A stretch of 64,000 nt of DNA. Origin: Castellaniella sp047971665. Lineage in GTDB: Bacteria > Pseudomonadota > Gammaproteobacteria > Burkholderiales > Burkholderiaceae_B. The position numbers and the translations under genes are program-made. Of this stretch, positions 16,516 through 23,999 are shown piece by piece. The first letter of the stretch is position 1; each line of letters opens with the position of its first letter. Below the pieces are notes generated by a model that saw nothing but the letters and a program-made list of their open reading frames with translations, made no database searches and was not told the DNA's origin. The DNA is taken from assembly GCF_047971665.1 (NCBI RefSeq), contig NZ_JBKEAA010000018.1:108739-172738 (forward strand). Reading direction: 5' to 3'.

Positions 16516-17541
16516 ATGTCCAGCAAGGAACGCTTTTCGGACAAGATGGAATTTCCGCCCGAAATTGAACAGCCCAATGTCTATCCCCTGTCCTGGCGCC
16601 GCAAGACCCAGAAACTGCAAGAAGTCTGGGAAGCCTCGCTCAGGGAATACTGGGAACCTGAAAAACTGCCCTGGGATACGCTCGATCTCGACAGCTATTC
16701 CTGGGAAGAACGCGAATGCATCGCCTACTGGTGGACGCTGCTGTCGGTGTTCGACGCATCGGCCCCGCCGGTTTTCGCCGAGGCACTGATCAAGACCTAC
16801 GAGGTCCACGAAGAGGACCCCGTGCGCAAATGCTTCTTCTCCGTCACCAGTGACGAGCAGAATCACGAGATCATGTGCGGTCTGTCGATCACCAAGCTGC
16901 TCGACCATCCCGATCCCCTCACTTATGAACCCAAGACAGACATCGGCCGCCGTCTGCAGAAAAACGCCAAATGGCTGTATTTCAACGGCGCCCGCTACTG
17001 GAATGGCTACAAGACCGCTGTGCCCAAGTACGACCTGGCGGTGTTGTTCAGTTCCTTCCTGATGGGGGAAATCGCCGCGGCCACCATCTTCAAGCAGATG
17101 TACGAGAATTCCCGCGAACCCGTGTTCAAGGAAGCCTTCAAGAACATCGGCCGCGACGAAGGCCGCCACATGGCCATCTGTATGGCCGTGATGGAACGCG
17201 ACTATCCCGGCATCAGCGATGAACACAAGTCCATCGTCACCAAGCAGATTCGTGCCGGTTACCTGTTTCTGTCAGCCGTGCTGTACGAGCCGCCCGCCGA
17301 TTTCTGGGATCTGCCTTCCGACTTCATCGCCAATCAGCGCGAAGCCGAGGAAATCGCCCGCAATGCCGGGTTCGGCATCCCCTCGCTCGAAGCCAAGCGT
17401 GAAAACTGGCGTCAGGCCATCATCAACCTGAAGGGTGTGCTGGATCACTACAACATCCCCTTCCCGGCCATTCCCGAGGTCGGCATCACCGGTCAGGAAA
17501 TTTCCGACGTCGAAATGGATGACATCATCCCGGTGTTCTGA
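16516..17541 (+). CDS. R2-like (ferritin-superfamily) diiron oxygenase
   Basis: A 341-residue carboxylate-bridged diiron protein. The ligand set is visible with ribonucleotide-reductase-R2-like spacing: a glutamate near residue 89 (FAEALIKTYE), E114 and H117 in DEQNH, E185 in MGEIAAATIF, and E215 and H218 in DEGRH. AAAGGAG stands 7 bases before the ATG at 16516. A ferredoxin-NAD reductase follows, so the pair looks like an oxygenase with its electron donor. It is not one of the PaaA or PaaC subunits, whose sequences and sizes differ. It faces the paaN operon and shares its control region, so an aromatic acid or its CoA ester is the likely substrate. Automated names such as ribonucleotide reductase beta or aminobenzoate oxygenase are the main alternatives; I cannot name the reaction. 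Confidence 0.75.
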   Translation: MSSKERFSDKMEFPPEIEQPNVYPLSWRRKTQKLQEVWEASLREYWEPEKLPWDTLDLDSYSWEERECIAYWWTLLSVFDASAPPVFAEALIKTYEVHEEDPVRKCFFSVTSDEQNHEIMCGLSITKLLDHPDPLTYEPKTDIGRRLQKNAKWLYFNGARYWNGYKTAVPKYDLAVLFSSFLMGEIAAATIFKQMYENSREPVFKEAFKNIGRDEGRHMAICMAVMERDYPGISDEHKSIVTKQIRAGYLFLSAVLYEPPADFWDLPSDFIANQREAEEIARNAGFGIPSLEAKRENWRQAIINLKGVLDHYNIPFPAIPEVGITGQEISDVEMDDIIPVF

Positions 17542-17559
17542 TCTACTTTTCTGTAGCCC

Positions 17560-17591
17560 GGGCCCTATCGTCCCGCAGGACGGTCGGGCCC
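17560..17591 (+). other. Intercistronic hairpin between oxygenase and reductase genes
   Basis: Outer arms GGGCCC/GGGCCC and inner arms CGTCC/GGACG around a CGCA tetraloop, with a 3-base internal mismatch. There is no T-tract. It could lower reductase expression relative to the oxygenase or protect the oxygenase message; that role is inferred. Confidence 0.55.
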
Positions 17592-17625
17592 GCCTTGATT
17601 GAATATCCCCATTACGGACACGACC

Positions 17626-18663
17626 ATGGCAAGCATCATCATTCAACCCTCCGGCAAGACCGTGGAATGCAAAGGCAGCGACACGGTACTGATGGCTCTG
17701 GAAAAAGCCGGCTACGCACTGCCCAACAACTGTCGGGCGGGCGCCTGTGGTGAATGCAAGGTCAAGGTGCTGGACGGCCAGTACGACCAGGGCATGGTGC
17801 TCGACATGGCGTTGACCGCGGAAGAGCGTCGTCTGGGCTACGGCCTGATGTGCATGGCCAAGCCGATTTCCGATGAATTGGTGATCGAATGGGGCACGGC
17901 CGATGCGCGGCCCAAACTGTTCCCGCCCCGTGAGAATGCGCTGCACGTCCTGATCGAGCGCCGCGAGGTGTCCCGGCGCACGCTGGAAATCCGCCTGCGC
18001 CCGGTGGGGCAGCAGATTCGCTACTGGCCCGGCCAGTATGTCACCCTGGGCGACGAGCGGGCCGATATTCCCCGGCGGGCCTATTCGATCGCCAATGCGC
18101 CCCGGCCCGATGGCGAGATCACCTTGCAGGTTGCGCGCGCCGACGATGGCGTCACCAGCGCCTGGATTCATGACAAGCTGCAGGTCGGCGACAGCGTCAA
18201 GCTCAACGGCGCCTACGGCACGTTCATCGGAGACCCGTCCGCGGATACCCCGGTGCTCTGTCTGGCGGCGGGTACGGGCCTGGCGCCGATTCTGGATCTG
18301 GCCGAGGCGGCCCTGCGGCGCGGCTACCGCAAAAAAGTGGATCTGATTTTCTCGGCGCGCACGGTCGCCGATGTGTATGGTCAGGGCATGATGGCCTGGT
18401 GGCGCACCAAGCATCGTAATTTCGACTATAAAATAACCCTCACGCGCGAACAGCGGGAAGGCTACCAGGAAGGCCGTGTCGACAAGATCCTGCCTGGCCT
18501 GTACCCCGACCTGTCCGCGCATAGTATTTTCATCGCGGGCAGCCCGGAATTCGTGGATGCCTGCGTCGCGGCGGTCAAGTCGCTGGGCGCGAATGACGAA
18601 CTCATCCACAAAGAGGGATTTTTCGCCATTCAGAACACCCGAACCGACGGCCGTCAATCCTGA
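17626..18663 (+). CDS. 2Fe-2S ferredoxin / FAD / NAD reductase component
   Basis: A 345-residue electron-transfer subunit with the plant-type ferredoxin domain first (cysteines in NCRAGACGECKVKV near residue 36 and a fourth in GLMCMAKP near 80), then an FAD domain (RRAYSIANAP, an RxYS flavin motif) and an NAD domain (AAGTGLAPILDLAE). This order is that of the XylZ, DmpP and MmoC reductases; PaaE has the reverse order, so this is not PaaE. It should pass electrons from NADH to the diiron protein encoded 84 bases upstream. The ATG at 17626 begins the ferredoxin fold directly; an upstream ATG adds nine residues without a ribosome site. Confidence 0.85.
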   Translation: MASIIIQPSGKTVECKGSDTVLMALEKAGYALPNNCRAGACGECKVKVLDGQYDQGMVLDMALTAEERRLGYGLMCMAKPISDELVIEWGTADARPKLFPPRENALHVLIERREVSRRTLEIRLRPVGQQIRYWPGQYVTLGDERADIPRRAYSIANAPRPDGEITLQVARADDGVTSAWIHDKLQVGDSVKLNGAYGTFIGDPSADTPVLCLAAGTGLAPILDLAEAALRRGYRKKVDLIFSARTVADVYGQGMMAWWRTKHRNFDYKITLTREQREGYQEGRVDKILPGLYPDLSAHSIFIAGSPEFVDACVAAVKSLGANDELIHKEGFFAIQNTRTDGRQS

Positions 18664-18682
18664 ACCCCATGCGCCGACCGCC

Positions 18683-19639
18683 TTGATCCCCGCCATCCAG
18701 CATCGTATCGATCGTTTCCGTCAACAGCAGCGGGTGCGTGCGGGTTCACTGATCATGTCGGTGTTCGGCGATGCCGTGCTGCCGCGCGGCGGACGGATCT
18801 GGCTGGGCAGCCTGATCAAGCTGCTCGAGCCGCTGGATCTGAGCGAACGGCTGGTGCGCACCTCGGTCTTTCGCCTCAGCAAGGAAAAATGGCTGCGGGG
18901 CGATACCCACGGACGGCGGGCCGAATATGTGCTGACCGATTCCGGGCGCCTGCGCTTTGAAGAAGCCTCGCGCCATATCTATTCGTCGCATGCGCCGATC
19001 TGGGATCGCCGGTGGCGCCTGATCCTGGTCGTCGGCGAGCTTGATGCCCGGCAGCGGGACCGCCTGCGCCAGGCCCTGCTGTGGCAGGGATTCGGGAGCC
19101 TGAGCGGGGATTGTTTCGTGCATCCCTCGACTCATCTGGAGGCCGTCTACGACACCCTGGAGGCCGATGGCCTGGGCGAGATGCAAGGCAGTCTGCTGCC
19201 GCTGTTGGCCGCCGACGCGCGTATCACCCTGACGGCTTCCGATGCCGATCTGGTGGCCCGCGCCTGGAATCTCGAACGGCTGGCCGAGTCCTATGCCGCG
19301 TTCGTGGAAGACTATCTTCCGATCCTCGCGGAGCTGAGGCGTGACCGCAGTGTCCGTCTGGAGCCCGAGGAGGCCTTTCTGGCGCGGGTGCTGCTGATCC
19401 ACGACTATCGCCGCCTGCTGCTGCGCGATCCCGAACTTCCCGAGGTCCTGTTGCCGGCGGGCTGGCCCGGCCGGTCGGCGCGCATGGTGTGTCGCGAGCT
19501 GTACCGTCGGCTGGCCGAGCCTTCCGAGTGGCATCTGGATGCCCATATGCGCCTGGCCGACGGCACGATGCCCGAGCGGCTGGAAAACGGCTTCGAGCGC
19601 TTCCCTTCCGACGATCCCCTGGTTTCGATCTCGCTCTGA
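18683..19639 (+). CDS. paaX: PaaX family transcriptional repressor
   Basis: A 318-residue homologue of the phenylacetyl-CoA-responsive repressor PaaX. The N-terminal winged helix aligns with E. coli PaaX (GGRIWLGSLIKLLEPL, then RLVRTSVFRLSKEKWL), followed by the WDRRWRLILV and LLWQGFGSL segments and a C-terminal LLIHDYRRLLLRDPELPEVLLP that is nearly identical to PaaX. A TTG at 18683 is the only plausible start in frame at the expected length; no ATG fits and the ribosome site is weak, 19 bases after the reductase stop. It probably represses the divergent paa region and the liv operon through the TGATAC elements, being relieved by an aryl-CoA. Confidence 0.88.
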   Translation: MIPAIQHRIDRFRQQQRVRAGSLIMSVFGDAVLPRGGRIWLGSLIKLLEPLDLSERLVRTSVFRLSKEKWLRGDTHGRRAEYVLTDSGRLRFEEASRHIYSSHAPIWDRRWRLILVVGELDARQRDRLRQALLWQGFGSLSGDCFVHPSTHLEAVYDTLEADGLGEMQGSLLPLLAADARITLTASDADLVARAWNLERLAESYAAFVEDYLPILAELRRDRSVRLEPEEAFLARVLLIHDYRRLLLRDPELPEVLLPAGWPGRSARMVCRELYRRLAEPSEWHLDAHMRLADGTMPERLENGFERFPSDDPLVSISL

Positions 19640-19785
19640 TCGCAGTCACGCGCCGATCGCGCGCTGGACAGCCCGCGCCTGCGGCGCGTGTTCCCCGTCG
19701 AGCGCAATTCTCCGTTGATCGCACGCGTCCATTGACCGGTTTCGACCATGGATCGAGGATCATCCAGGGGCGGTTTGCGCCGCAA

Positions 19786-19798
19786 TGATACAAACAAA
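19786..19798 (+). promoter_or_regulatory. TGATACAAACAAA element
   Basis: Differs by one base from the TGATACAAATAAA element at 16389-16401 before the diiron gene. Two nearly identical 13-mers in two control regions of one locus suggest a shared regulator. Confidence 0.4.
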
Positions 19799-19964
19799 AA
19801 ATAAAACCAGGAATTTTCGTAGTGCTAAAAGCCCTCTCGATTCAGAGGTTGATCCGATGAGTGGATGAGATGGACTTCCAGTTGGATTGATGGTTTTCCC
19901 CAATGAGTGTGGGTTTACTCATCAGTCCCCTTGATCATCGAGCGCAAGTCCTCTATGTTTGCTT

Positions 19965-19984
19965 TGATACTAAATCGTATGATT
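19965..19984. promoter_or_regulatory. TGATAC-N6-GTATGA dyad before livH
   Basis: TGATACTAAATCGTATGATT contains ATAC and GTAT arms around six bases and overlaps the candidate -10 TATGAT. This position would let a bound repressor block transcription of the liv operon. The candidate regulator is the PaaX protein encoded just upstream. Confidence 0.42.
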
Positions 19985-20067
19985 AAAAAATTCATTTGTA
20001 ATGCATTGGGGCCGGAGACCCTCCGCAGCATGAGGAAAAACTCCGGGCCCGGGCGAGGAGACATGCC

Positions 20068-20943
20068 GTGCAAGCGGAATTCCTGCAATTTCTGTTCTCG
20101 GGCCTGACGGTCGGCGCGACCTATGCCCTGGCCGCCCTGGGCTTCAGCCTGATCTACAACGCCAGCCATGTGATCAATTTCTCTCAGGGCGAATTCATCA
20201 TGCTGGGCGGCATGCTGGCGGTGTTCTTCATTCAGGCGGGGCTGCATTGGGCCCCGGCCTTTGCGCTGGCCGTGCTGCTGCCGGCGCTTGTCGGGGTGAT
20301 CCTCGAAAGATTCGCCATCGAGCCGGTCAAGGACGCCGATACCGTCACCCTGATCATCATCACCATTGGCGCCTCGCTGGTGCTGCGTGGTCTGATTCAG
20401 GTCTGGCTGGGCAAGGGTGCTCACAGCCTGCCGCCCTTTTCCGATCATGCGCCCCTCTCCATCCTGGGGGCCACGCTGCAGTTCCAGAGCTTCTGGGTGT
20501 TCGGTGTGACGGCCGTGGTGGTGGCGCTGCTCTGGTATTTCTTCAGCCGCACCCTGACGGGCAAAGCCATGCTGGCCACGGCCTACAACCGGGTTGCCGC
20601 GCAACTGGTGGGCGTCAGCACCGGCTGGGTCCTGCTCATGAGCTTCGCGCTGGCGGCAGCGCTCGGCGCGCTCGGCGGAATCCTCATCACGCCCATCACC
20701 CTCACATCGTATGACGTAGGCATCATGCTGGGGCTGAAGGGCTTTGTCGCCGCGGTGGTGGGCGGCCTGGGCAGCGGCCTGGGCGCCGTGGTCGGCGGTC
20801 TGCTGGTCGGTGTGCTCGAAGCCATGGGCGCGGGGTACATCTCCTCGGCCTACAAGGACGCGATCCCCTTCGTCCTGATTCTGCTGATCCTGTTCTTCAT
20901 GCCGCGCGGCCTGTTCGGCGGCCTTTCCACGGAGCGGGTGTGA
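20068..20943 (+). CDS. livH: Liv-type ABC transporter permease, LivH family
   Basis: A 291-residue inner-membrane permease of the branched-chain-amino-acid/aromatic-acid ABC class. The N-terminus FLFSGLTVGATYALAALGFSLIYNAS and the INFSQGEFIMLGG segment are the LivH signature, followed by about eight membrane helices. GAGGAG lies 8 bases before a GTG start at 20068. It begins an apparent six- or seven-gene operon and overlaps livM by four bases. With no binding protein beside it, the one at the end of the paa operon is the likely partner. Confidence 0.92.
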   Translation: MQAEFLQFLFSGLTVGATYALAALGFSLIYNASHVINFSQGEFIMLGGMLAVFFIQAGLHWAPAFALAVLLPALVGVILERFAIEPVKDADTVTLIIITIGASLVLRGLIQVWLGKGAHSLPPFSDHAPLSILGATLQFQSFWVFGVTAVVVALLWYFFSRTLTGKAMLATAYNRVAAQLVGVSTGWVLLMSFALAAALGALGGILITPITLTSYDVGIMLGLKGFVAAVVGGLGSGLGAVVGGLLVGVLEAMGAGYISSAYKDAIPFVLILLILFFMPRGLFGGLSTERV

Positions 20944-21878
20944 TCATGCGTCGACGTTCTCTCATCGGTCTCGCCATCCTGACCCTGGCACTGGTCGCGG
21001 CGCCTTTCCTGGTGCCCAACAGTTACTACCTGGACATCGTCATCCGCATGTGCATCAATGCCGTGATCGTGCTCAGTCTGAACCTGCTGATCGGCTATGC
21101 GGGCCAGATCAGCCTGGGGCATGCCGGCTTCGTGGGCCTGGGGGCCTACGCCTCCGCGGTGCTGCCCAGCCATTTCGGCTGGCACCCGCTGCTGGCCCTG
21201 GTGGCCGGGGCGGTCGGCACGGGCCTGCTGGCGCTGCTGGTCGCGCGGCCGATCCTGCGGCTCAAGGGGCATTACCTGGCCATGGCGACGCTGGGCCTGG
21301 GCATCATCATCAACATCGTGATCCGCAATGAGGCGACATGGACCGGGGGCCCGGATGGCATGCCGGTGCAATCCATGGAACTGTTCGGCTTCGACCTCAT
21401 GCGCGACATCCAGTGGTACTGGATCGTGGCGGTCATCCTGCTGCTGAGCGTGTGGGGCGCGTTGAATCTGATCGATTCTCCGTTCGGCCGCGCCCTGCGG
21501 GGCCTGCATGGCTCGGAGATCGCCGCCCAGGTCGTCGGGGTGGACGTGCCGCGCTACAAGACGGCCGTCTTCGTGCTGTCGGCGGTCGTCTCCAGCATCA
21601 TGGGCAGTGTCCTGGCGCATTACGTCGGCTTTGTGACGCCCGAGATCGCCAATTTCTTCCATTCGATCGAACTGGTCACCATGGTGGTGGTGGGTGGCAT
21701 GGCGTCGGTCTTCGGATCGGTGCTGGGCGCCGTCCTGCTGACGGCGCTGCCGCAGGCCCTGGTGACCTTCGAGGGGTGGGAAATCGTCGTGTTCGGGGCG
21801 ATCCTGATGCTGTGCATGATTTTCCTGCCGCGCGGCCTGGTGCCGACCCTGGCGGCGCGTCTGCGCATGGAGGACTGA
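20940..21878 (+). CDS. livM: Liv-type ABC transporter permease, LivM family
   Basis: A 312-residue second permease of the same transporter. LivM landmarks include NLLIGYAGQISLGHAGFVGLGAY near residue 50 and GLHGSEIAAQVVGVDVPRYKT, the cytoplasmic loop that touches the ATPases. The GTG at 20940 overlaps the livH stop (GTGA) and has GGAG 7 bases upstream; an ATG at 20946 is also possible. Gene overlap points to coupled translation and equal subunit numbers. Confidence 0.92.
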   Translation: MIMRRRSLIGLAILTLALVAAPFLVPNSYYLDIVIRMCINAVIVLSLNLLIGYAGQISLGHAGFVGLGAYASAVLPSHFGWHPLLALVAGAVGTGLLALLVARPILRLKGHYLAMATLGLGIIINIVIRNEATWTGGPDGMPVQSMELFGFDLMRDIQWYWIVAVILLLSVWGALNLIDSPFGRALRGLHGSEIAAQVVGVDVPRYKTAVFVLSAVVSSIMGSVLAHYVGFVTPEIANFFHSIELVTMVVVGGMASVFGSVLGAVLLTALPQALVTFEGWEIVVFGAILMLCMIFLPRGLVPTLAARLRMED

Positions 21879-21882
21879 CATC

Positions 21883-22644
21883 ATGGCATTGCTCGAAGTC
21901 GATCGCCTGTCCATCCAGTTCGGCAATGTCCGCGCGGTTCAGGACGTCAGCTTTTCCGTGGATGCGGGCATCGTGTATTCCGTCATCGGCCCCAATGGCG
22001 CCGGCAAGACGACCCTGTTCAACCTGATTACCGGCGTCTACCGGCCGACGGCGGGCGCGGTCCGCCTGGACGGCCGCGAGATCCAGGGCCGCACGCCCTT
22101 CGATCTGGCCCGCCGGGGGATGGCGCGCACCTTCCAGAACCTGCAGGTCTGGATGAACATGAGCGCCCTGGAAAACGTCATGGTCGGGGCCCACCTTCAC
22201 CTGGACGGCAGCCTGTTCAAGGCCTTGCTGCGCACTCCCGGGCTGCGGCGCCGTGAGCAGGCGTTGCGCGAGGAGGCCGCCGGCCTGATGGAATTCGTCG
22301 GCCTGGAATCCTATATCCGGTCGCGCGCCGACAGCATGCCCTACGGCGCGCTCAAACGCCTCGAAATCGCGCGGGCGCTGGCGATGAAGCCGCGTCTGCT
22401 GTTTCTCGATGAACCGGCTGCCGGACTCAACCCCAAGGAGACCCAGGAGGTCGACGCCCTGGTGCGCCGGATCGCCGAAACCGGCGTGACCGTCGTGCTG
22501 GTCGAGCACGACATGAAGATGGTCATGAACCTCTCGGACCGGATTCTGGTGCTGGACTACGGCAAGCGGCTGGCCGAGGGCTCGGGGCCGGAAGTCCGCC
22601 GCAATCCGGACGTGATAGCGGCCTATCTGGGCGGTCACGCCTGA
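21883..22644 (+). CDS. livG: Liv-type ABC transporter ATP-binding protein, LivG family
   Basis: A 253-residue ATPase with Walker A GPNGAGKTTLF (near residue 35), the LivG-type ARTFQNLQVWMNMSALENV Q-loop, and Walker B LLFLDEPAAGLNPKE. The usual LSGGQ signature is replaced by MPYGALKR, a known LivG variant. It starts 4 bases after livM. It pairs with the larger hemerythrin-LivF protein encoded 11 bases downstream. Confidence 0.93.
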   Translation: MALLEVDRLSIQFGNVRAVQDVSFSVDAGIVYSVIGPNGAGKTTLFNLITGVYRPTAGAVRLDGREIQGRTPFDLARRGMARTFQNLQVWMNMSALENVMVGAHLHLDGSLFKALLRTPGLRRREQALREEAAGLMEFVGLESYIRSRADSMPYGALKRLEIARALAMKPRLLFLDEPAAGLNPKETQEVDALVRRIAETGVTVVLVEHDMKMVMNLSDRILVLDYGKRLAEGSGPEVRRNPDVIAAYLGGHA

Positions 22645-22655
22645 GCGGAGATACC

Positions 22656-23978
22656 ATGCACGCACTGGACATCATTCAGGAAGAACACCGCAACCTCTGG
22701 CGCATCGCCACCACCATGGACTGGGTGGCCGGCGAATTGCAGGCGGGCGAACAGGTCGACGAAGGCTTTTTCCACGCCCTGTTCGACTACATCCAGGAAT
22801 TCATGGATGGCTGCCATCACGCCAAGGAGGATCAATACCTGTTTCTGGCGATGCGGCGGCGCGCTCCGGAGGCCGCCACCCCCATTCTGGATGCGCTGGA
22901 AAAGGAACATCGCCAGGGCCCCGCCAGCCTGCAGAATCTGCGTCTTTTCCTGGGACGCGAGGGCCGCCTGGCGGATCAGCCCGAGTTCATCGAGGGGCTG
23001 CGCCGCTACGCGAGCATGCTGAAGCAGCACATCCGGACCGAGGAAAAAGACGCCTTCCCGCTGGCTCGCGAGGTGCTTCGGTCCGAGGACTGGGCCGGCA
23101 TCGCGGCGGCTTTCTCGGATCATCATGATCCTCTGTTCGGTGAACAGGCGCGAGCCGAATACCGCGAGCTCTACCACCGCATCGTGTCGCTGGCGCCGGA
23201 TGCGATCGGTCTGGGGGGCAGCCAGGCCGGGGGCTTCCGGCATCTGGGCCCCACGACGCCGCGCAAGCCCAGGCCGCTGCTCGAAGTCCAGGACCTCGAA
23301 TCCTGTTACGGGCGCATTCAGGCGCTCAAGGGCATCAGCCTCGAGGTGTTCAAGGGCGAGCTCGTGGCCCTGGTCGGTGCGAATGGTGCCGGCAAGACCA
23401 CGTTCCTGCGCACGCTGTCCGGGATTCAGCCCATGAGCGCCGGCCAGATCCGGTTCGAGGGGAAGGATCTGTCCCGGGTGCGCGCGGACCGGCGCGTACG
23501 GGCCGGGATCTGTCACAGCCCTGAAGGCCGCCAGGTGTTCGGGCCCCTGTCGATCGAGGACAACCTGCGCCTGGGCGCCTACCTGCGGCCCGCCGGTCGG
23601 GTGGGCGAGGATCTGGAACGGGTCTACGAGATGTTCCCCGTGCTGCGTGAAAAGCGCCATCTGCCCGCCGGGACGCTGTCCGGAGGACAGCAGCAGATGC
23701 TGGCCATCAGCCGGGCGCTGATGGGGCGGCCGCGCCTGCTGCTGCTCGACGAGCCTTCCATGGGCCTGGCGCCCCTGCTGGTCGAAGAGGTCTTCAACGT
23801 CATCCGCACACTCAAGGCCCAGGGCATCACCATCCTGCTGGTCGAACAGAATGCCTTTGCCGCGCTGGGCATCGCCGACCGGGCCTACGTCCTGGAAACC
23901 GGCAGCATCGTGCTGTCGGGCACGGGTCAGGACATGATCCAGAACGAACAGGTGCGCGCCGCGTACCTGGGTATGTGA
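22656..23978 (+). CDS. livF: Hemerythrin-like domain fused to LivF-type ABC ATPase
   Basis: A 440-residue fusion about 200 residues longer than a normal LivF. Residues 1-150 form a hemerythrin-type four-helix bundle with a complete candidate diiron ligand set: H11, H54 and E58 in HHAKED, H85 in KEHRQG, and H125 and E129 in HIRTEE. After a linker of 60 residues the ATPase begins at about residue 210, with Walker A GANGAGKT at 241-248, signature LSGGQQQM, and Walker B LLLLDEPSMGLAP. It lies between livG and the MBL-fold gene in a tight operon. The fused domain could sense oxygen, nitric oxide or redox state and gate uptake; I know the HHE domain family but cannot show that function here. One continuous frame and a single start argue against an annotation artefact. 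Confidence 0.9.
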   Translation: MHALDIIQEEHRNLWRIATTMDWVAGELQAGEQVDEGFFHALFDYIQEFMDGCHHAKEDQYLFLAMRRRAPEAATPILDALEKEHRQGPASLQNLRLFLGREGRLADQPEFIEGLRRYASMLKQHIRTEEKDAFPLAREVLRSEDWAGIAAAFSDHHDPLFGEQARAEYRELYHRIVSLAPDAIGLGGSQAGGFRHLGPTTPRKPRPLLEVQDLESCYGRIQALKGISLEVFKGELVALVGANGAGKTTFLRTLSGIQPMSAGQIRFEGKDLSRVRADRRVRAGICHSPEGRQVFGPLSIEDNLRLGAYLRPAGRVGEDLERVYEMFPVLREKRHLPAGTLSGGQQQMLAISRALMGRPRLLLLDEPSMGLAPLLVEEVFNVIRTLKAQGITILLVEQNAFAALGIADRAYVLETGSIVLSGTGQDMIQNEQVRAAYLGM

Positions 23979-23999
23979 AACACCGAAGAGGAATCCATC

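Larger units (their letters stand above)
19640..20067. promoter_or_regulatory. Control region upstream of the liv-hydroxylase operon
   Basis: A 428-base non-coding stretch. The first 140 bases are GC-rich; the rest is AT-rich and carries two TGATAC elements (19786-19798 and 19965-19984), a TATGAT hexamer at 19978-19983 that could serve as a -10, and a short CCTCT/AGAGG hairpin near 19833. I see no gene in it. Confidence 0.6.

Noticed and set aside
17626..18663. Assignment of the reductase as PaaE
   Set aside because: The domain order is ferredoxin first, then FAD and NAD; PaaE has the ferredoxin domain last.
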